From: Mesobacillus boroniphilus
GTDB lineage: Bacteria > Bacillota > Bacilli > Bacillales > Cytobacillaceae
Length of the DNA: 64,000 bases
NCBI RefSeq assembly: GCF_018424685.1
Contig: NZ_QTKX01000001.1
Location: 1,612,001-1,676,000 of the forward strand
Direction of reading: 5' to 3'
Both the position numbers and the translations under genes were made by a program. The notes beneath the pieces were generated by a model that saw only the letters and a list, made by a program, of their open reading frames with translations, did no database searches and was not told the DNA's origin. The first letter of the stretch is position 1; each line of letters opens with the position of its first letter. Positions 54,084 through 63,289 of the stretch are shown here, one piece after another.

Positions 54084-56309
54084 ATGGAACAATGGAAAGG
54101 CTTTAAAAATGGTGCTTGGCAGGAAGAAATCAATGTTAGGGACTTTATTCTAAGAAACTTCTCTGAATATACTGGTGATTCCAGCTTCCTTGAAGGTGCA
54201 ACTGAAGAAACGCTTCAATTATGGCAGCAGGTAATGGAATTGACAAAACAGGAACGTGAAAATGGCGGTGTTCTTGATATGGATACGAAAGTGGTATCCA
54301 CCATTACATCCCACGGGCCGGGTTATCTTGACCAGAACAAAGAAAAAGTTGTAGGTTTCCAGACTGATCAGCCATTCAAACGCTCCATGCAGCCTTATGG
54401 CGGTATTCGTATGGCGAAAGCTGCCTGCGAGGCATATGGTTACGAATTGGATGAAGAAGTAGAAAAGATTTTCACTGACTTCCGTAAAACGCATAACCAG
54501 GGTGTTTTCGATGTTTATACAAAAGAAATGCTCCAGGCTCGTAAAGCTGGAATCATCACTGGATTGCCAGATGCTTATGGACGCGGCCGCATCATCGGAG
54601 ACTACCGCCGTGTAGCTCTATATGGAGTAGACTTCCTGATGCAGCAAAAGAAGAAGGATCATGAAATGACAAGCAGTGTCATGACTGAAGACACAATGCG
54701 CCTGAGGGAAGAAATTTCTGAGCAATACCGTTCGTTGAATGAATTGAAGCAGCTTGCCCAGAGTTATGGCTATGATATTTCCAAGCCGGCATCCAATGCA
54801 GTCGAAGCTTTCCAATGGGTCTACTTTGCATACCTTGCAGCGATCAAAGAGCAGAATGGAGCAGCAATGAGCCTTGGCCGGGTTGCAACATTCCTGGATA
54901 TCTATATTGAACGTGATCTGCAAAATGGAACACTTACTGAAAAAGAAGCACAGGAGATTGTCGATCATTTCGTCATGAAGCTTCGCCTGGTGAAATTTGC
55001 TCGTACTCCTGACTATAACGAGTTATTCAGCGGTGACCCAACTTGGGTAACTGAGTCAATCGGCGGAATGGCACATAACGGGCAATCGCTTGTAACGAAG
55101 AATTCTTTCCGCTTCCTTCATACACTTGATAATCTTGGACCGGCTCCAGAGCCAAACCTGACTGTGTTATGGTCTCCTGCCCTGCCCGAGAACTTCAAAA
55201 AGTATTGTGCTGAGATGTCCATAAAAACAAGCTCAATTCAATATGAAAATGACGACCTGATGCGCTGTGAATATGGTGATGACTACGGAATTGCCTGCTG
55301 TGTTTCGGCAATGGAAATTGGTAAGCAGATGCAGTTCTTTGGTGCTCGCGCCAACTTGGCGAAAGCTCTGCTCTACGCCATCAATGGCGGTGTCGATGAA
55401 AAGCTTAAGATTCAAGTTGCTCCAGGCTTCAGCCCCATTACGTCTGATGTGCTTGACTATAAAGAAGTAATGGCAAAATTCGATAATGTAATGGAATGGC
55501 TTGCTGGCCTTTACATCAATACTCTTAATGTCATCCACTACATGCATGATAAATACAGCTACGAAAGAATCGAAATGGCGCTGCATGATACAGAAGTCCT
55601 TCGCACAATGGCAACTGGAATTGCAGGGTTAAGTGTAGTAGCGGATTCATTGAGCGCAATCAAGCATGCAAAGGTAAAAGTAATCCGTGACGAAAACGGC
55701 ATCGCTGTTGATTTTGAAACAGAAGGCGATTTCCCTAAATACGGAAACAACGATGACCGTGTTGACAGCATAGCAGTTGAACTTGTGAAAAACTTCATGA
55801 CAAAGCTGCGCAAGCACCCGACATATCGCAATTCTGTCCATACCATGTCAATTCTAACGATTACTTCCAATGTCGTTTATGGTAAAAAGACGGGAAATAC
55901 GCCGGATGGAAGACGCGCTGGTGAACCATTCGCGCCAGGTGCTAACCCAATGCATGGCCGCGATACTAAAGGAACACTCGCTTCCCTGTCATCTGTTGCA
56001 AAGCTTCCATACAACTATGCTATGGATGGAATTTCAAACACCTTCTCCATCGTGCCAAAAGCACTTGGAAAAGATGAAGGCAGCCGTACAAATAACCTTG
56101 TTTCCATCCTGGATGGCTATGCAATCAAAGACGGTCATCACTTAAACGTAAACGTATTTAATAGGGAAACTCTGTTAAATGCGATGGAGCATCCTGAAGA
56201 ATATCCGCAGCTGACAATCCGTGTATCTGGTTATGCTGTAAACTTCATCAAGCTTACACGTGAACAGCAGATGGACGTAATCAACCGTACTTTCCATGAA
56301 ACAATGTAA
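54084..56309 (+). CDS. pflB: pyruvate formate-lyase (formate C-acetyltransferase)
   Basis: 741 residues. Converts pyruvate + CoA to acetyl-CoA + formate under anaerobic conditions by a glycyl radical. The adjacent catalytic cysteines are Cys405-Cys406 in [13 protein letters not shown], and the C-terminal radical site is RVSGYAVNF with Gly716. The start ATG has GAGGTG upstream. pflA for activation follows after about 75 bases. It supplies formate to the two formate dehydrogenases of this window. Confidence 0.97.
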   Translation: MEQWKGFKNGAWQEEINVRDFILRNFSEYTGDSSFLEGATEETLQLWQQVMELTKQERENGGVLDMDTKVVSTITSHGPGYLDQNKEKVVGFQTDQPFKRSMQPYGGIRMAKAACEAYGYELDEEVEKIFTDFRKTHNQGVFDVYTKEMLQARKAGIITGLPDAYGRGRIIGDYRRVALYGVDFLMQQKKKDHEMTSSVMTEDTMRLREEISEQYRSLNELKQLAQSYGYDISKPASNAVEAFQWVYFAYLAAIKEQNGAAMSLGRVATFLDIYIERDLQNGTLTEKEAQEIVDHFVMKLRLVKFARTPDYNELFSGDPTWVTESIGGMAHNGQSLVTKNSFRFLHTLDNLGPAPEPNLTVLWSPALPENFKKYCAEMSIKTSSIQYENDDLMRCEYGDDYGIACCVSAMEIGKQMQFFGARANLAKALLYAINGGVDEKLKIQVAPGFSPITSDVLDYKEVMAKFDNVMEWLAGLYINTLNVIHYMHDKYSYERIEMALHDTEVLRTMATGIAGLSVVADSLSAIKHAKVKVIRDENGIAVDFETEGDFPKYGNNDDRVDSIAVELVKNFMTKLRKHPTYRNSVHTMSILTITSNVVYGKKTGNTPDGRRAGEPFAPGANPMHGRDTKGTLASLSSVAKLPYNYAMDGISNTFSIVPKALGKDEGSRTNNLVSILDGYAIKDGHHLNVNVFNRETLLNAMEHPEEYPQLTIRVSGYAVNFIKLTREQQMDVINRTFHETM

Positions 56310-56318
56310 ATAATTCAA

Positions 56319-56367
56319 GTGCACCGAAACAGGAGTTGTCTTCCCGATGGCGAGAATTCCTGTTTTA
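56319..56367 (+). other. hairpin between pflB and pflA
   Basis: AAACAGGA / TCCTGTTT arms around about 30 bases, without a T run directly after. May stabilise or attenuate the pflB message relative to pflA. Confidence 0.5.
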
Positions 56368-56385
56368 ATGAAAGGAGAAAACAGC

Positions 56386-57126
56386 ATGATCGGAAACATT
56401 CATTCTATTGAAACCTTTGGAACTGTAGACGGACCTGGGATACGCTATGTCATCTTCACACAGGGGTGCCTGCTGCGCTGCCAATTTTGCCATAATGCAG
56501 ACACCTGGGAGATCGGCACGGGCAAACAGATGTCTGTTTCCGAAATTATTGATGATCTGAAAGCCTATCTCCCTTTTATTGAAGCTTCTGGCGGCGGCAT
56601 CACAGTAAGCGGCGGTGAGCCGCTTTTACAGATTCCTTTCATTACCGAGCTTTTCAAGGAGTGTAAAAAAATCGGAGTTCACACGACTATTGATTCTTCA
56701 GGAGGATGTTATTCAAGCGCTCCCCTTTTTCAGGAGCAGCTGGCAGAGCTTTTGAATTACACTGACCTGATTCTTTTAGACTTAAAACATATTAACAGGA
56801 AAAAACATATCAATCTGACAGGAATGGCCAATGATCATATTTTGGATTTCGCCCGCTTTTTATCTGATCACCAAGTGCCAATTTGGATTCGCCACGTCCT
56901 GGTTCCTGGTGTCACAAATGAAATTGAAGACCTTTCCAAACTAGGCGAGTTTATAGGTACCCTGGTAAATGTACGAAAGCTTGAGGTCCTGCCGTATCAT
57001 AAGCTTGGTGTTTATAAATGGGAAGCATTAGGGCTTGAGTACCCTCTTAAAGATGTTGAACCGCCTTCTGACGATGAAGTGGAGAATGCATATAAGCTAC
57101 TGACAGCCCATATGTCAGTGAATTAA
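56386..57126 (+). CDS. pflA: pyruvate formate-lyase activating enzyme (radical SAM)
   Basis: 246 residues from ATG 56386 (AAAGGAG, spacing 8). Radical-SAM cluster motif Cys28-x3-Cys32-x2-Cys35 (GCLLRCQFC), then GGGITVSGGEPLLQ (SAM methionine site) and TIDSSGG. It generates the glycyl radical on PflB using SAM. An upstream in-frame extension has no ribosome site. Followed by a strong terminator. Confidence 0.97.
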   Translation: MIGNIHSIETFGTVDGPGIRYVIFTQGCLLRCQFCHNADTWEIGTGKQMSVSEIIDDLKAYLPFIEASGGGITVSGGEPLLQIPFITELFKECKKIGVHTTIDSSGGCYSSAPLFQEQLAELLNYTDLILLDLKHINRKKHINLTGMANDHILDFARFLSDHQVPIWIRHVLVPGVTNEIEDLSKLGEFIGTLVNVRKLEVLPYHKLGVYKWEALGLEYPLKDVEPPSDDEVENAYKLLTAHMSVN

Positions 57127-57155
57127 CAGCAGGCCAATTGCCTGCTGTTTTTCTC
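57127..57155 (+). terminator. pflBA terminator
   Basis: AACAGCAGGC / GCCTGCTGTT stem with T run. Confidence 0.92.
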
Positions 57156-57216
57156 TGCATACATTTTTGATATTTTTTTAGTATCATAGTGGTAATAGTG
57201 ATAGTGGAGGTATAGG

Positions 57217-57951
57217 ATGTATCAACTGTTTACAGAAATCAGCAATTTTTTGAGCGGACCATTTTTCACTCTTGTAAATCAGACTGAACAAATCCCCTTA
57301 TTGGCAAGCTTCCTTTTAGGACTTGTCGGGGCTCTTGCCCCTTGTCAGCTGACAGGAAATCTCGGTGCAATCACCTATTATGGCAACCGGAGTCTGCAAA
57401 CAAAAAGCCAGTGGATAGAGATTGCATTTTTCATACTAGGTAAAATACTAGTCTTTACAGTGCTCGGACTTGCGGTCTGGCTAATAGGACAGAGCTTCCA
57501 GCAAGTTTTGCCAGGGTTCTTTGCGTGGTTCCGGAAACTGATGGGTCCACTATTCATCCTGATCGGTCTGTCACTTATTGGTCTCTTCGCATTTAATTTT
57601 ATCAACCGCTTGACTTCTGATTTGCCACAATGGACAGGCAGCGGAAAAACAGGCTCTTTTTTAATGGGGGTAAGCTTTTCAATCGCATTCTGTCCTACGA
57701 TGTTTTCCCTATTCTTCTTTACGCTTATGCCGATCGTGCTGAGTACATCATACGGAGCAGTCCTGCCTTCTGTTTTTGCCATTGGTACTTCCATCCCGCT
57801 GATGATCTTTGCAGCAATCATTTCATACATCGGCCTGAATGGGTCATTGATGAAAAAAGGGCGTAAGCTGGGTTCAATGGTACAGAAGATAGCCGGGTAC
57901 ATTTTAATCATCGTTGGGATATTTGATACGGTCACTTATTGGGGCTTGTAA
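57217..57951 (+). CDS. CcdA/DsbD- or SafE-like six-TM membrane protein
   Basis: 244 residues, about six membrane helices. Two Pro-flanked cysteines (GALAPCQLTGNLGA in helix 1 and SIAFCPTMFSLFFF in helix 4) mirror the pair used by CcdA/DsbD proteins to carry electrons across the membrane. A sulfite exporter/urease-accessory-like annotation is also possible for this superfamily. It might reduce cytochrome c or copper-protein thiols outside. Single gene between pflA and the repeat array. Confidence 0.75.
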   Translation: MYQLFTEISNFLSGPFFTLVNQTEQIPLLASFLLGLVGALAPCQLTGNLGAITYYGNRSLQTKSQWIEIAFFILGKILVFTVLGLAVWLIGQSFQQVLPGFFAWFRKLMGPLFILIGLSLIGLFAFNFINRLTSDLPQWTGSGKTGSFLMGVSFSIAFCPTMFSLFFFTLMPIVLSTSYGAVLPSVFAIGTSIPLMIFAAIISYIGLNGSLMKKGRKLGSMVQKIAGYILIIVGIFDTVTYWGL

Positions 57952-57960
57952 ATTACTTCA

Positions 57961-58495
57961 CTGAAAAACTGACTAAATAACGTCCGGTTCTTGACAGCAT
58001 TGACCTCTTATCCTGAAAAGCTGTCACAATATCGAGCTTTTCTTGACAGCTTTGCCTCTTTTCTCTGAAAAGCTGTCACAATATCGAGCTTTTCTTGACA
58101 GCTTTGCCTCTTTTCTCTGAAAAGCTGTCACAATAACGAGCTTTTCTTGACAGCTTTGCCTCTTTTCTCTGAAAAGCTGTCACAATATCGAGCTTTTCTT
58201 GACAGCTTTGCCTCCTTTTTCTGAAAAGCTGTCACAATATCGAGCTTTTCTTGACAGCTTTGCCTCTTTTCTCTGAAAAGCTGTCACAATATCGAGCTTT
58301 TCTTGACAGCTTTGCCTCTTTTCTCTGAAAAGCTGTCACAATATCGAGCTTTTCTTGACAGCTTTGCCTCCTTTCTCTGAAAAGCTGTTACAATATCGAG
58401 CTTTTCTTGACAGTTTTGCCTCCTTTCTCTGAAAAGCTGTTACAATATCGAGCTTTTCTTGACAGCTTTGCCTTCGTAACCTGAAAAGCTGTCAA
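57961..58495. repeat. 52-bp tandem repeat array 2
   Basis: Ten near-identical units: AAGCTGTC (two read AAGCTGTT) at 58018, 58070, 58122, 58174, 58226, 58278, 58330, 58382, 58434 and 58486, plus a decayed copy at 57966. Each unit is AAGCTGTC, 19 bases, GACAGCTTT, 16 bases, as in array 1. Spacers are nearly identical within the array but differ from array 1. Each unit can form one or two hairpins. No reading frame. Confidence 0.95.
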
Positions 58496-58654
58496 AATAC
58501 ATGCAATTTCATAATAATTACTAAGTCGTTCCGTAACTATGTTGATTGCTGAACTAAAGTATATGACTGAGCAGTTACCTGTTCAAGAAAAGCAAGCAAT
58601 CTGTGAAATGCGATAACCACACCCTTGTCATAACCAAATAAAATTCTGATTTTC

Positions 58655-58684
58655 AAAAGCCATGGACTCGTCCATGGCTTTTAT
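58655..58684. terminator. terminator of the 58689 gene
   Basis: AAAAGCCATGGA / TCCATGGCTTTT stem. Confidence 0.85.
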
Positions 58685-58688
58685 GTTC

Positions 58689-59009
58689 TTATGCTATATT
58701 CATATTTTCCTTATATCCAGGTTCACAGTTGATGCAAACTGCCTCATCGTAATCATGAGTGTTTACGTCCTCAGGATTATACTCGATTCCACATAGTGCG
58801 CACTCTACCATTTCTTCCGCATCATATTCTGCAACTTCTGGAATAGCGTCATTGACCTTGAGTTCCCCTACCCAAACGCCGCTAATAGTAGACATTTCAT
58901 TTTCAATGTATTCATTCGCTGCTTCTTCTGTTTCCCATATACCATGGTCCCACAGCATTTCGTCAGCGTCACCTGAATTAATCATTAATCCGTATACTAC
59001 TTTTTTCAT
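58689..59009 (-). CDS. zinc-ribbon-containing small protein, unknown
   Basis: 106 residues from ATG 59009 (GGGGTGG, spacing 5). Acidic N-terminal domain (DEMLWDHGIWETEEAANEYI) and a C-terminal Cys motif CALCGIEYNPEDV then CINCEPGYKEN (two CxxC) suggesting zinc binding. Function unknown. Single gene with terminator. Confidence 0.72.
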   Translation of the reverse strand: MKKVVYGLMINSGDADEMLWDHGIWETEEAANEYIENEMSTISGVWVGELKVNDAIPEVAEYDAEEMVECALCGIEYNPEDVNTHDYDEAVCINCEPGYKENMNIA

Positions 59010-59190
59010 GATTGCCACCCCTTCTCGGATTGGGAAGTTTGTTCTATATACATAGCCACTATTCTAATCTTTAAAACCCCCACTATTTGGGAAATGAAAC
59101 TTTTTTCATTTAATTCCGTATATATTATATGAATTGCTCAGATTCGATTTTTCAAATATAATTGAACAATGATTGAAAAGAGGTGATGGC

Positions 59191-59481
59191 ATGCTATTGG
59201 AATTTTATGCTCAGTCCGTTGATGCAACAGCCGTTTATAGTGTTTATTTGACTTTGCTTATCAGCATGTCGATGTCCGTCTTCTGGATTTTGCGTGAAGC
59301 CTCTATTATCCAATCATTTTTATTGCGAATCAGGCTAAAGCCATCCACTTCTGAAACAGCTTTTAAAAATAAAGCTGAACTTGGAATGAGGTTTCACCTG
59401 CAATTTCTTAAGCGAATAAAAATCAAAATAGATCCTGGTGATGAAGACAGTCATTTTTCTCCGTTAGTTAAAAATAGCTAA
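59191..59481 (+). CDS. mifM: MifM-like regulatory arrest peptide before yidC2
   Basis: 96 residues from ATG 59191 (AAGAGGTG upstream), 17 bases before the YidC2 gene. The size matches B. subtilis MifM (95). There is one N-terminal membrane segment (AVYSVYLTLLISMSMSVFWI), as needed for a substrate of the insertion machinery. The C-terminal part is basic with hydrophobics (FLKRIKIKI), then an acidic stretch DPGDED at 81-86, close to where B. subtilis MifM stalls. Its last codons pair with the yidC2 ribosome site. Identification rests on position, size, topology and RNA structure; I cannot align it. Confidence 0.75.
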   Translation: MLLEFYAQSVDATAVYSVYLTLLISMSMSVFWILREASIIQSFLLRIRLKPSTSETAFKNKAELGMRFHLQFLKRIKIKIDPGDEDSHFSPLVKNS

Positions 59482-59498
59482 TATTTAGGAGGAGAAAG
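59452..59498 (+). promoter_or_regulatory. hairpin sequestering the yidC2 ribosome site
   Basis: TTTCTCC near the mifM end (59456-59462) is complementary to GGAGAAA (59491-59497) at the yidC2 Shine-Dalgarno. TTAG / CTAA pairs inside. A ribosome stalled near mifM codons 85-90 would open this stem. Confidence 0.65.
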
Positions 59499-60269
59499 AT
59501 GAAAAAGCTATACACCATGATTTTCGTTCTACTTTTATCATTACTATTAACAGGATGCCAGGCACTGACAAGCGAGGGATCGTTCTTCCAGGCTACGTTT
59601 ATTAATCCATTCACCTGGCTGATTCATATGTTTGCAGGCATTACAGGCGGAAGCTACGGTCTGGCAATTATTTTGATCACCATGCTCATCAGGCTGGTGT
59701 TAATGCCCTTAATGTTAAAACAATATAAAAATCAACAGAATATGAAAGAAAAGATGGAAGTACTTAAACCTGAGATGGATGAGATTCAAAAGAAGCTTAA
59801 AGAAACAAAAGAACCTGCTGAACAACGGAAGCTACAGCAGGAAATGATGGGGCTATACCAGAAACATGGGGTAAATCCCCTCTCTGTTGGCTGTCTGCCG
59901 ATGCTGGTCCAGATGCCGATTTTAATGGGGCTATATTATGCGATTAGCGGTTCTGCCGAAATTGCCAGCCACTCCTTCCTCTGGTTTAACCTTGGACATT
60001 CTGATATATGGATCACTGCAGCTGCCGGACTGATTTATTATCTGCAGTTTAAGGTGTCCATGTCCAATGTAACTGAGGAACAGAAAAAGCAAATGAAGTT
60101 TATGGGACTCATGTCACCAGTTATGATCGTGATGTTCTCATTAAACGCACCATCAGCACTTCCCCTTTACTGGACAGTTGGCGGGATGTTTCTGATTGTA
60201 CAAACACTCCTCGCAAGAAAGATTTATGAAAAAAAGGAAAAACCAATGAAAATAGAACACCAAATTTAA
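59499..60269 (+). CDS. yidC2: membrane protein insertase YidC2
   Basis: 256 residues. Lipoprotein-type signal (LLLTGC, Cys20) followed by five TM helices. Conserved Arg in ITMLIRLVLMPLMLKQYKNQ, the coiled loop (MEVLKPEMDEIQKKLKETKE), and the YidC signature HGVNPLSVGCLPMLVQMPIL. Inserts membrane proteins alone or with SecYEG. In B. subtilis yidC2 (yqjG) is made only when MifM translation stalls because SpoIIIJ activity is low. The small gene at 59191 is in the matching place. Confidence 0.95.
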   Translation: MKKLYTMIFVLLLSLLLTGCQALTSEGSFFQATFINPFTWLIHMFAGITGGSYGLAIILITMLIRLVLMPLMLKQYKNQQNMKEKMEVLKPEMDEIQKKLKETKEPAEQRKLQQEMMGLYQKHGVNPLSVGCLPMLVQMPILMGLYYAISGSAEIASHSFLWFNLGHSDIWITAAAGLIYYLQFKVSMSNVTEEQKKQMKFMGLMSPVMIVMFSLNAPSALPLYWTVGGMFLIVQTLLARKIYEKKEKPMKIEHQI

Positions 60270-60276
60270 AATATGA

Positions 60277-60307
60277 CAGGCCTGGGAACTTACTTCCCGG
60301 GCTTTTT
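60277..60307 (+). terminator. yidC2 terminator
   Basis: GGCCTGGGAA / TTCCCGGGCT stem and T run. Confidence 0.88.
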
Positions 60308-60410
60308 TAATAGTATCAGGAAGTATAAATTTTTCACTTCGTGAATTGAACAGCTCCAGCACTTGTCGAAGCTAACCAAGGCGCCTATGCTTTTTTATGG
60401 AATATTATGG

Positions 60411-60692
60411 TTGACAGCCGACTTTTCATCAAGTTATACTTTGAATTAATGATATCTGAAGGGAATGGTAAAGAGCCGATGAAATACTAATCTTATTTTC
60501 TGCCCGTTTTTCTAATATGAAAAAACGTGTTGCCCGGAAATAGGATTAGTCTGCTCATTTTGCCATTCCAAGTCGATTTATACCCTAATCAAGCATAATG
60601 CCTTTAGGCATTACTATGCCTGTTTTGTGGCGATTGAATCTATTGTGAATGCTTAGCAGAACCTTCCGGGAACTCCTGGGAGGTTTTTTTGA
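60411..60692 (+). promoter_or_regulatory. leader with promoter, hairpins and terminator before the VmlR-like gene
   Basis: Promoter: -35 TTGACA (60411-60416), 18 bp, -10 TATACT (60435-60440). The roughly 300-base leader holds tiny frames (ATG 60465 and ATG 60479), a hairpin closed by ACTAATC / GATTAGT (60486-60550) with CGTTTTTC / GAAAAAACG inside, and a hairpin GCATAATGCC / GGCATTACTATGC (about 60593-60619). An intrinsic terminator AACCTTCC / GGGAGGTT with seven T lies at 60660-60690. This is the layout of antibiotic-induced attenuators upstream of ABC-F resistance genes. Confidence 0.75.
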
Positions 60693-60746
60693 TGGATAAA
60701 ATACTCACCTTCATTCAATAATCACAACTCGAAAGGTGGAATTTTT

Positions 60747-62444
60747 ATGACAATCATGAAAATAAGAGGTATTCAGAAGAGCTTTAATGAACAGCAAATA
60801 TTACAAAATGCAGAAATGGATATAAAACATAACAGCCGTTTTGGCCTTGTCGGCAATAATGGCGCTGGTAAGACTACACTCGCAAATATAATTTATGGGA
60901 GCATCACCCCTGATAAAGGAATGATTGATACTTTTAACAACAATATGAACATCGGCTATCTCAAGCAATCAACAGAATATTCAATTCATGAATTGGAGAA
61001 TCCCTTTTCTCTGGCGGAAAACGGCCTCTTCGAGCTCTCAAGTCATTTAGGATTAAACAAGGATGTTGATTGGGTTGATCCTGATTGGGAAAAATTAAGT
61101 GGCGGAGAAAAGTTGAAAATTTCACTCGCAAGTATCTGGGCAAGCAGACCTGAACTCCTCATACTCGATGAGCCAACAAACCACTTGGACCTGCAAGGTG
61201 TAGAATGGCTGATTGATGAAATAAAAACCTTTAAAGGAGCCGTAATCATCATTTCCCATGATCGATATTTCCTCGACCGGACCGTGACTGAAATTATCGA
61301 AATAGAGGATGGCACAACAAATTTATTTCATGGAAACTACACTGCTTACCGCAAGGAAAAAGAGAAACTATATGAAATACAGCTTCACCAATACGGAATA
61401 CAGCAAAAACATAAACAACAAATTGAACAGCAAATGGCCAATCTCAAAAACTGGTCGGAAAAAGCCCATCGGGATTCGACGAAGCAAGAAGGCTATAAAG
61501 AATACTATCGTATGAAGGCAAAAAAGATGGATAATCAAATAAAATCGAAGATGAAAAGACTCAATCAAGAGCTTGAAAAGAACGAGGTTAAACCACCAAA
61601 GGAGGAAGCTGCGGTTCGCTTCGAATTTCAGGACAGTCGAAAGCGAGGAAAACGGATATTAGAAGCCCGCGATCTTTCAAAATTCTTTGGCAGCCGCTGT
61701 TTGTTTGAAAAGAGCCATTTTTATATGAACCACGGAGAGAGTATGGCTCTGTTGGGTACAAACGGAAGTGGTAAAACAACCCTTATTAAAATATTGCTTG
61801 GTGAAGACACACCTTCATCAGGTGAAGTTTGGGTCAGCGAAACTGTAAGGATTGGATACCTCAGCCAAGATGTATCAGACCTCCCTCCCGATAAAACGGC
61901 ACTGGAATACACAGGACTTACTGACAGAGAATCCATCGGCAGAGCGAGGACGATTTTTGCCAATATTGGACTCCATGAAGAAAAGCTTACGGTCCCAATC
62001 AGCTACCTCAGTCTTGGCGAAAGGACGAGAATAAAGCTAGTGATGATGCTCTTGGATGAAATCGACTTGCTGATATTAGACGAACCTACCAATCACCTGG
62101 ACCTTGCAAGCAGGGAAAGTCTCGAAAAAACTTTGATGGACTTCCAAGGTTCCATTTTGGTTGTCTCACATGATGTTTATTTTATAGAGAAAATCAGTGA
62201 AAAACTTTTATTGATCGATAACGGGAAAATTAGCAGAAAAGAATTTGGTATGAAAGAATTTAACAATCAAAAATCTTCTCCAAATTTAAGCAGTAAGAAA
62301 AAAGAAGAACAATTGATGGTCGTGCAAAATGAAATCAACGCCATTGTCGGCAGGCTATCTTTCATGAACAAGGATGAGTCTGGATATGAGGAACTCGACA
62401 ACGTCCTTGCCGAGCTATTGAAAAAGAAAAGAGAACTAATATAA
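60747..62444 (+). CDS. ABC-F ribosomal protection protein, VmlR/Msr-like
   Basis: 565 residues, no membrane helices, after AGGTGG. Two complete ABC domains: Walker A GNNGAGKT and GTNGSGKT, signatures LSGGEKLKISL and LSLGERTRIKL, Walker [14 protein letters not shown] twice. The long basic linker (QQMANLKNWSEKAHRDSTKQ, KEYYRMKAKKMDNQIKSKMK) is the antibiotic-resistance-domain region of VmlR/Vga/Msr proteins. It probably dislodges lincosamides, streptogramin A or pleuromutilins from the ribosome; spectrum cannot be read here. A short coiled C-terminus follows (LMVVQNEINAIVGRLSFMNK). Confidence 0.9.
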   Translation: MTIMKIRGIQKSFNEQQILQNAEMDIKHNSRFGLVGNNGAGKTTLANIIYGSITPDKGMIDTFNNNMNIGYLKQSTEYSIHELENPFSLAENGLFELSSHLGLNKDVDWVDPDWEKLSGGEKLKISLASIWASRPELLILDEPTNHLDLQGVEWLIDEIKTFKGAVIIISHDRYFLDRTVTEIIEIEDGTTNLFHGNYTAYRKEKEKLYEIQLHQYGIQQKHKQQIEQQMANLKNWSEKAHRDSTKQEGYKEYYRMKAKKMDNQIKSKMKRLNQELEKNEVKPPKEEAAVRFEFQDSRKRGKRILEARDLSKFFGSRCLFEKSHFYMNHGESMALLGTNGSGKTTLIKILLGEDTPSSGEVWVSETVRIGYLSQDVSDLPPDKTALEYTGLTDRESIGRARTIFANIGLHEEKLTVPISYLSLGERTRIKLVMMLLDEIDLLILDEPTNHLDLASRESLEKTLMDFQGSILVVSHDVYFIEKISEKLLLIDNGKISRKEFGMKEFNNQKSSPNLSSKKKEEQLMVVQNEINAIVGRLSFMNKDESGYEELDNVLAELLKKKRELI

Positions 62445-62476
62445 CTCGGTAGATAGAAAAAACACCAGCTATGTAC

Positions 62477-62520
62477 TGCACCTCCATTGTTAGACACAAA
62501 ACTAACAATGGAGGTACTTT
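62477..62520. terminator. bidirectional terminator between ABC-F gene and crcB pair
   Basis: Perfect 14-bp stem ACCTCCATTGTTAG / CTAACAATGGAGGT with an eight-base loop. Confidence 0.85.
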
Positions 62521-62528
62521 TTCCTTTC

Positions 62529-62879
62529 TCATAAAAATCTGCCAATAAATAAACCTGCCACTGCACTGAAGAGACCGCCGACATAGGTACCTATTACATA
62601 GACCAATACAGCTTTGCTTTGTTTGTTGTTGATCAGCTTAACTAAGTCCACATTCAGTGTTGAAAAAGTGGTGAACGCTCCCATGAAACCAGTGGCAGCA
62701 AAAAGATATAGATTCCCCTGCATTCCTTGACCGACAATCAACCCGAGCAGAAAAGAGCCAAGGAGGTTCACTGTGAGTGTAGCAACGGGCAGAATCGTTT
62801 TTGGCATTAACTTTTGGACACCGAACCTTAAGAGAGCTCCAGACATTCCGCCTAAAGCTACCAATACAAAACCAATCAT
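62529..62879 (-). CDS. crcB: fluoride exporter subunit CrcB/Fluc
   Basis: 116 residues with four TM helices. CrcB/Fluc motifs: GGMSGALLRFGVQKL, TLTVNLLGSFLLGLIVG (conserved Asn) and GFMGAFTTFSTLNVDLVKL (Phe/Thr pore track). Dual-topology fluoride channels often come as two genes. It overlaps the next crcB (62876-63265) by four bases, so they form a heteromeric pair. No fluoride riboswitch found upstream. Confidence 0.95.
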   Translation of the reverse strand: MIGFVLVALGGMSGALLRFGVQKLMPKTILPVATLTVNLLGSFLLGLIVGQGMQGNLYLFAATGFMGAFTTFSTLNVDLVKLINNKQSKAVLVYVIGTYVGGLFSAVAGLFIGRFL

Positions 62880-63265
62880 TTTCCAGCCTCCCTGCCCGAC
62901 ACTGCGCCAAGTTTGTACCCTGACGCTGCAAGGGTCAGCCCGCCAACCGCACTGAGCATAACATAAAGCAATGCCAACCCGACGCTGCCGTTCTCTAACA
63001 TGACCAGCGTCTCAAGACTGAAGGTTGAAAAAGTCGTGAATGATCCTGTCAGACCAGTGCCAATTGTTGCCGACAGTACAGGATTTAGATTGCTTCTCGC
63101 TATGATGCGGGCCGTGAACCAACCTAAGAACAAAGAGCCTGCATAATTGGCAATTAACGTCCCTATGGGAAACCCATTATTTAAAATATTGCTTGTGCTA
63201 AGACTGACTAAGTACCGCAATAGGCTTCCTAACATTCCCCCAAGCCCTACTCCTAAATATACCAA
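62876..63265 (-). CDS. crcB: fluoride exporter subunit CrcB/Fluc
   Basis: 129 residues from TTG 63265 (GGAAGG, spacing 8). Motifs: GLGGMLGSLLRYLVSL, LIANYAGSLFLGWFTARIIA and GTGLTGSFTTFSTFSLETLV. First gene of the crcB pair, ATGA overlap with the second. It starts only 24 bases after the acetyltransferase stop, so all three may be one operon. Exports fluoride passively. Confidence 0.95.
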   Translation of the reverse strand: MVYLGVGLGGMLGSLLRYLVSLSTSNILNNGFPIGTLIANYAGSLFLGWFTARIIARSNLNPVLSATIGTGLTGSFTTFSTFSLETLVMLENGSVGLALLYVMLSAVGGLTLAASGYKLGAVSGREAGK

Positions 63266-63289
63266 TGATATAACCTTCCTTTTGCACCG

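Noticed and set aside
57378..57935. 185-codon minus-strand frame
   Set aside because: Antisense shadow of the CcdA-like membrane protein gene.
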